This document shows positions 59,276 through 64,000 of a stretch of 64,000 nt of DNA, in pieces. The notes beneath the pieces are model-generated. The model did not search any database and was not told where the DNA came from. It was given only the letters and a program-made list of their open reading frames with translations. Origin of the DNA: Xiphias gladius (Eukaryota; Chordata; Actinopteri; Istiophoriformes; Xiphiidae); NCBI RefSeq assembly GCF_016859285.1, contig NC_053420.1, forward strand, positions 3,879,001 to 3,943,000, in the 5' to 3' direction. Both the position numbers and the translations under genes were made by a program. Position 1 is the first letter of the stretch. Each line of letters opens with the position of its first letter.

Positions 59276-60132
59276 GTTGACAAGGTACACCGAGATCCAC
59301 CCGGTTGGGTACCGATCTTCGCACTCCACCATGTCTAGTCTGGTCTGGTCTGACGGGCTCAGCAGCTCTGTGACGCGATACTGTATCTGAGTGGAAGGAA
59401 CTAGGCGACTCTCTTACTTTCATGCTCGCCACAGGTGATGTTCTGAACCGCTCGGCCGTACCTACGACATAGATTTGGCCGAGGGAGAACAGTTTGAACC
59501 GTTGTTACGCACCCCCTGTAGCTGCTGCCACTACATTGTTTACATCATTTTATATAAGTACTTTTTTCATAATTGAGAATTTACCTAAGTTGCATTTGTT
59601 GTTTATACATTTTCCCCAATTAGTACAAGCAGTAGTACTATTATTTTGAAGGCTCAGCTCAAAGTTAGGTGCAAATCCTGTCGGGCTGTTCTGGCCTGAG
59701 TGAGACTCACAGGCAACACCGGCAAGCGAGCGGCAAGCCCGGTCATTATAAGTGCGCCGGTGAAAGGTTTATGCCGCTCACAACAGACTTTAATACGATG
59801 TGAACAACGATAATGAAGACTTGAAGACTCTTCCCTTTTTGTAGAATGCAGCCAGCGAGGTATTTTGTTTGTTTGTTTTTTTTTCATTTATTTTACTTTG
59901 GTAAAATAATTTTTTTTGTGTTAAGCTAAGATGGTCTCTACATTTTCTTGTCAGCAGTGTGTTTAGTTTTCCCGGTGGATTTGGAGAGAGGCTCGAAATA
60001 AACCGGTGGCAACAAAGCCACTTGTGCCTGCTTGTGCTTTGCAGGAATCAGACCTCCTCCTGCTGCTGGGTTGTGTCGGACTGTACGTGTTTGTGACGTT
60101 TTCGTCTTTGAGAGTGTTTTTGGGGTGTTTGC

Positions 60133-60152
60133 GTGTGTGTGTGTGTGTGTGT
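60133..60152 (+). repeat. (GT)n microsatellite
   Basis: Ten units. Confidence 0.9.
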
Positions 60153-61435
60153 ACGTGTGAGCGCAGCTGCTAGGTCTAGCCTGTCATCACCCTGTCAGCT
60201 CTTCTCTCCACACCTCACATCTTTCTCTGAAAGATCATTTCTCTGTCATTTCCACCGGCTTCAGCACATAGAGGACAGAACATCCCAAACCTCAGCCATA
60301 CTCCATATTAGACCTTTAAAAGATCACTTAAATGGATTTCTGAACCACTGAGAGAAAAATAATGGTCCTGTAGGTCACACAAACCGTTTTATGTCTTTAA
60401 ATACATTTGACATTTAGATTTTTTTTTTTTTTTTAGCTGATGCACAGCGAATAAGGAGGTTCAGGTGTCCACTGTTGCTCAAGGACACAGACATGACAGA
60501 AGATCATTTACGGACACACTGTTGGGTTAAAGAGGTCCCTGCTAGACCACCAGGGAACCTTTGAAATAGATTTGAAATAACTTAAATGTATACTTTCTTT
60601 AAAGACAGGCCTAAAACAAAGATCCGTAGCTTGACTTTTGGAAAAGACAGGAGAGATTATCAGCATTCCTGACTTGGCGTCTCATAGTACACACTGAAGG
60701 TAGACCAATCATAAATCCTGAACTCCCGTGACCTGCCTGATGTGAAAAGGGGGAATCAGAGACCCACGTCTGGAACGTCCCCTGCCAGAGCGTCCGCAGA
60801 ATCACTGAGCACTTTGTAGTTGCTGGCAAAACAAGGCAAAAGAGGATGAAACAAACAGACATCCCCGGAGTGGCTTTCATCGTCTGCCACCATTACGCGG
60901 CATCTTGAGTGTCTGGTTTTAGAGGGAATGACTGATTTCACATGAGCGTTTTTAAAAGGAAAAGAAAAAAAGTGGAGGCATCAACGTGAAAATGTAAAAC
61001 TTTCCACTGAGCAGCAGGCGGGAAGCAGCCTTCCGCTCTACTGTGAGCCGGACCCCGGAAAACAAGAAAACAGAAATGCATGAGCTCCTGAGGGGCGGCC
61101 AGAACAATCGAGCGCGAGACTCAAGATATAAAGCGATAACTGAATCCCAAAACTACACTATGTTTTCATGCGTTTTATGAGAATATCATGAATAGTGTTA
61201 CATTTGACTGATTTCTCTCTATTTATTGTACTATGGGTATTGTTGAGCATATGCCTTGAGGCATACGTGGTGGGATTTTGCATCTCGCAGCTGTGAGAGT
61301 GCCAGGCAGCGTTCTGAGTTGTGATGGATTTTTGATTTTATAATTGAACACGTATCCAAGCAATTAACAGTCACTGAATTTCTACTGGCCTGTTGGGTTG
61401 CTTTGGTTTCACTGATGACTGCTGTCAAGCCTTGC

Positions 61436-61482
<47 letters not shown>
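61436..61482 (+). repeat. (GT)n microsatellite, about 23 units
   Basis: Uninterrupted. Confidence 0.95.
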
Positions 61483-61677
61483 TTAGGTTACTTTTGGGGA
61501 CAAATTTCAGACTGAGGACCAGTTAACTGGGGACAGATTGTCCAATTGGGGGCAAATGTCGTGTCCCCAATTGGAAGAAGGCTGATTTTTTTTTTGTTCA
61601 GTGGTCATGGTTAGGGTTGGGGCAAGTCTCCAGGAAATGAATACAAGTCTAAATCATTTCCTCAAATGTAACAAAAC

Positions 61678-61712
61678 GTGTGTGTGTGTGTGTGTGTGTG
61701 CATGTGTGCGTG

Positions 61713-61744
<32 letters not shown>

Positions 61745-61970
61745 CGTGTGTGTGTGTGTGCGTGTGTGTGTGTGTGTGTGCCCGCATGTGTGTGAAAGGA
61801 GACAGTGAAGTGGAACACGGTGTCTGTGTCTGTGTTTGTGACTGTCTGTATTTGCTTGTTCATGTGTGAGTGAGTGTGTTCATTTGTGCCAGTGGGCAGA
61901 GCTGCATGTTCGCGTGTGTTCATGTGTGTGTATGTGTGTGAGTGTGTGCGTGTGTGTGTGTGTGTGTTTG
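61678..61970 (+). repeat. Long imperfect GT-rich domain
   Basis: GT arrays at 61678-61781 have regular GCGTGTG interruptions. Looser TGTG-rich sequence and another array follow at 61938-61969. The frames coding Val-Cys or Thr-His across it are artefacts. Confidence 0.92.
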
Positions 61971-62250
61971 GTGTCTATTCCAGTTCAACTCTCTGTCGCC
62001 GATCACCATGGCAGCTTACCTGTCTACTGAAGCACAGACGCACAGAGAAGAAAACAGAGATCAGTGTTTTAATGTTTTTAATGTCTTTTTTATGCCGATC
62101 AAATGTGGACACTTGGATGATGCTGCACATGTAACATTTATCCAATGAAGCATTGAGCAATGAACTGAGGGAGGAGGAGGAGGAGAAAGATGGAGGGGGA
62201 GAAAGAGAGAGAACTGGCTACGGATAGTAGGACTTATAGGAGAGATCAAC

Positions 62251-62600
62251 CGTGTCTCCTAGAAATGATGTTTACAAGCAAACTGCAAGAGCGTATTCAT
62301 TTTAAAGGAAACGCAGTTGCAACCAGATTACGTTTTCTTTTAACGTGGGGAAGATAAGTTGTGAATTAACGTATTTTTACGTATTTACACGTTTACGTGT
62401 GTTCTGTGTTTACGTATATACGCAACGACTTCAGCGTTTTTAAATTGTCATATGGTTCCGTTCAGATACTCACGGCACCCGGTTAACGTGAGAGAAAGAT
62501 CCTGGTCTGGTTTAATTCAGGTTCACGGTGACTTCAGATGCAACAAATTTACTTGTGTTTCACCAAAACCACGATCTTTGCTTTCATATTTGGACAAAGA
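62251..62600 (+). repeat. MITE-like family, copy 6
   Basis: The left end CGTGTCTCCTAGAAATGATG is followed by GCAACCAGATTACGTTTTCT, ATGGTTCCGTTCAGATACTC, GATCCTGGTCTGGTTTAATT and CACCAAAACCACGATCTTTG. The middle of the element, where other copies have ACAACATATTTG, is shortened and replaced by TTTACGTAT repeats. Confidence 0.7.
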
Positions 62601-62659
62601 GGTCTCTGACCTCACGGGCGTGGCGCTAAAATAAAGCTGAGCTATAGCAGAAAAATTGA

Positions 62660-62880
62660 AGGTGCAGTATTCGAGTCGAGGGGAAAAAAAAAAAAGATGA
62701 TTTTAGAGAGAGGGAAGGACAGAGGAGCCGAGGAAAAGAAGAGTGGACAGGTACGGGACTGGGCGAGACAGAAAAAGAAGACAAATATCAAGAGGCGGGG
62801 TGTAGAGAGGCTTTAGAGGGAGGGCAAGAAGCAAGAGGAGAGTGGGGAAGCGTAGAAGGACTGAGGGGGAGAGAGAGTAA
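62660..62880 (+). repeat. Purine-rich (GA) tract
   Basis: Mostly A and G on the plus strand with AGAGAGAGGG and GGGGGAGAGAG runs. No coding signal. Confidence 0.7.
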
Positions 62881-63959
62881 TATCTCAGTGTGTCGGATAT
62901 ACGGCATCCAATCCCATCTCATCCGGACTTCAAAGGCCCAGGGTAGCCGGGAATCGGACTTCAGCTGAAAGGAGGCGGTCACCTCCACCCGCACATGGCC
63001 AGTGTCGGTTACTTCCTTACATTACAGTCATTTTAGCCGCAGCTTTTATCCGCGGCAGCTTACCACCGGTCTCCATCAAAGCTACTGGCCGTGGCAGGGC
63101 CTGCTTCCTTTCTGAAATCAATCAAAAGCTGCTCCGCTGCGACCACCGGAAGCGCGATCGTATAATTGCTCAGGTTCGGCTCTCACCAGTCGATATCCTC
63201 CTCGTGTGGTGCATTAAAAAATCAGTAGTTTTCACTGGTTGATGTTTATAATCAGGACATTTATAAAATACAGTAACATTAAATGAAACTTAAATTAAAA
63301 AAAAAAATCCCAGTGCTATCAATCTGCTTGATCTGCTCCGGTTGCTCTTTCAAAATGAGATCGACCTGCAATTAATTGACCAAACCGTAACGACGACATT
63401 ACGGGGACTTGCGCTGTGAAAAGCAAATCCGATTTCCAAAAAGCTGTTTCCAGGGGAACCTAACTGACCTTAGCAGGTCAGGTTTGCTCGTCTCAGCCTA
63501 CCAAAGATGCAGTTTCTGACCTGCAGAGGCACTGTTGAGCACAGTTTTGTGAGGGCAGTGCGCCTATTATTTGTCTCGTGTGTTGCAACGGCGCGCGCGC
63601 ACACACACAAGGAGGCAAATACCCACAACTGGGCTGGACAATAATTCAGCATTATTATATATTGATTGACAAACTTAGTGAATTGTATCATGATTCTGTG
63701 TTCCTAGTGAAAGTTTACAAGAAAGTTGTTGTTAAAAACCAGCGAAAGGTTTGACTGATTGTTTATTTTTTTATTTTTTCATTCTTATTACTGTACATAT
63801 GTTGTGTGTTTGTACGATACTGTGCATAACAGTGGAGCACACTTCTGCTCTGGTAATAATATAATGCACAGAAAAAAGTAAAGCAAAGAGGGTTTGTTTG
63901 ATTTGTCAGCGCTGCAAATGATTTCAGAACGTAATGAAACTGACTGCTTTTTGTTTCAG

Positions 63960-63984
63960 GGTGCGACGATCCAACGATTTGAAG
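63960..63984 (+). other. Candidate 25-nt microexon at window edge
   Basis: A strong acceptor (CTTTTTGTTTCAG) precedes GGTGCGACGATCC and a fair donor (GAAG|GTACGC) follows at 63985. If joined directly to the exon ending at 37636 (phase 1), the frame meets TGA within the 25 nt. It is therefore either not an exon, an alternatively spliced or poison exon, or needs an intervening exon. The other two frames are open. Confidence 0.25.
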
Positions 63985-64000
63985 GTACGCGGAATATGTA

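Noticed and set aside
61601-61971. Val-Cys and Thr-His repeat proteins
   Set aside because: These are direct translations of GT/CA microsatellites with no other coding evidence.

Overview
This window looks like nuclear DNA from a teleost fish. The evidence is a nine-exon vertebrate gamma-glutamyl hydrolase gene with GT-AG introns, several decayed Tc1-like transposons, a tRNA-derived SINE, dense (GT)n microsatellites and very sparse coding content. Nothing suggests a bacterial, viral or plasmid replicon. I see no operons and no CRISPR array.

Layout. Positions 1-4150 are repeat-rich: two Tc1-like relics (847-1745 and 2625-4149) and three tRNA-Thr(CGT) genes at 1997, 2976 and 3273. The second and third tRNA copies lie inside the 2625-4149 Tc1 relic. 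Positions 4150-18900 have no gene I can support; they hold purine/pyrimidine tracts, microsatellites and old repeats. The minus strand from 19114 to 30770 carries the complete coding sequence of ggh. I reconstructed it exon by exon: the nine exons add up to 972 nt, encoding 323 residues plus a stop, with consistent splice phases and both catalytic residues present. Positions 30771-31240 are its CpG-rich upstream region, with a CLEAR-like E-box. Positions 31240-37000 hold only repeats and unassigned sequence.

From about 37.0 kb the plus strand carries the first coding exon of a second gene (ATG at 37582). Its short N-terminus matches the palmitoylatable alternative start of the GRIP family (AMPA-receptor-interacting PDZ scaffolds), closest to GRIP2 as I remember it. 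No later PDZ exon lies in the window, so 37639 to the end reads as the beginning of a very long first intron. A possible 25-nt microexon sits at the right edge. This stretch has one striking property: nearly all its long dinucleotide repeats are (GT)n on the presumed sense strand.

A repeat family not matched to a name here occurs at least six times, all in the same orientation (8415, 23478, 25031, 51895, 58751 and 62251). Comparing copies shows imperfect terminal inverted repeats, so it appears to be a roughly 0.5-kb non-autonomous DNA transposon. The two genes are divergently transcribed, about 6.8 kb apart between their start codons, and have no evident functional link (lysosomal folate metabolism versus synaptic scaffolding).
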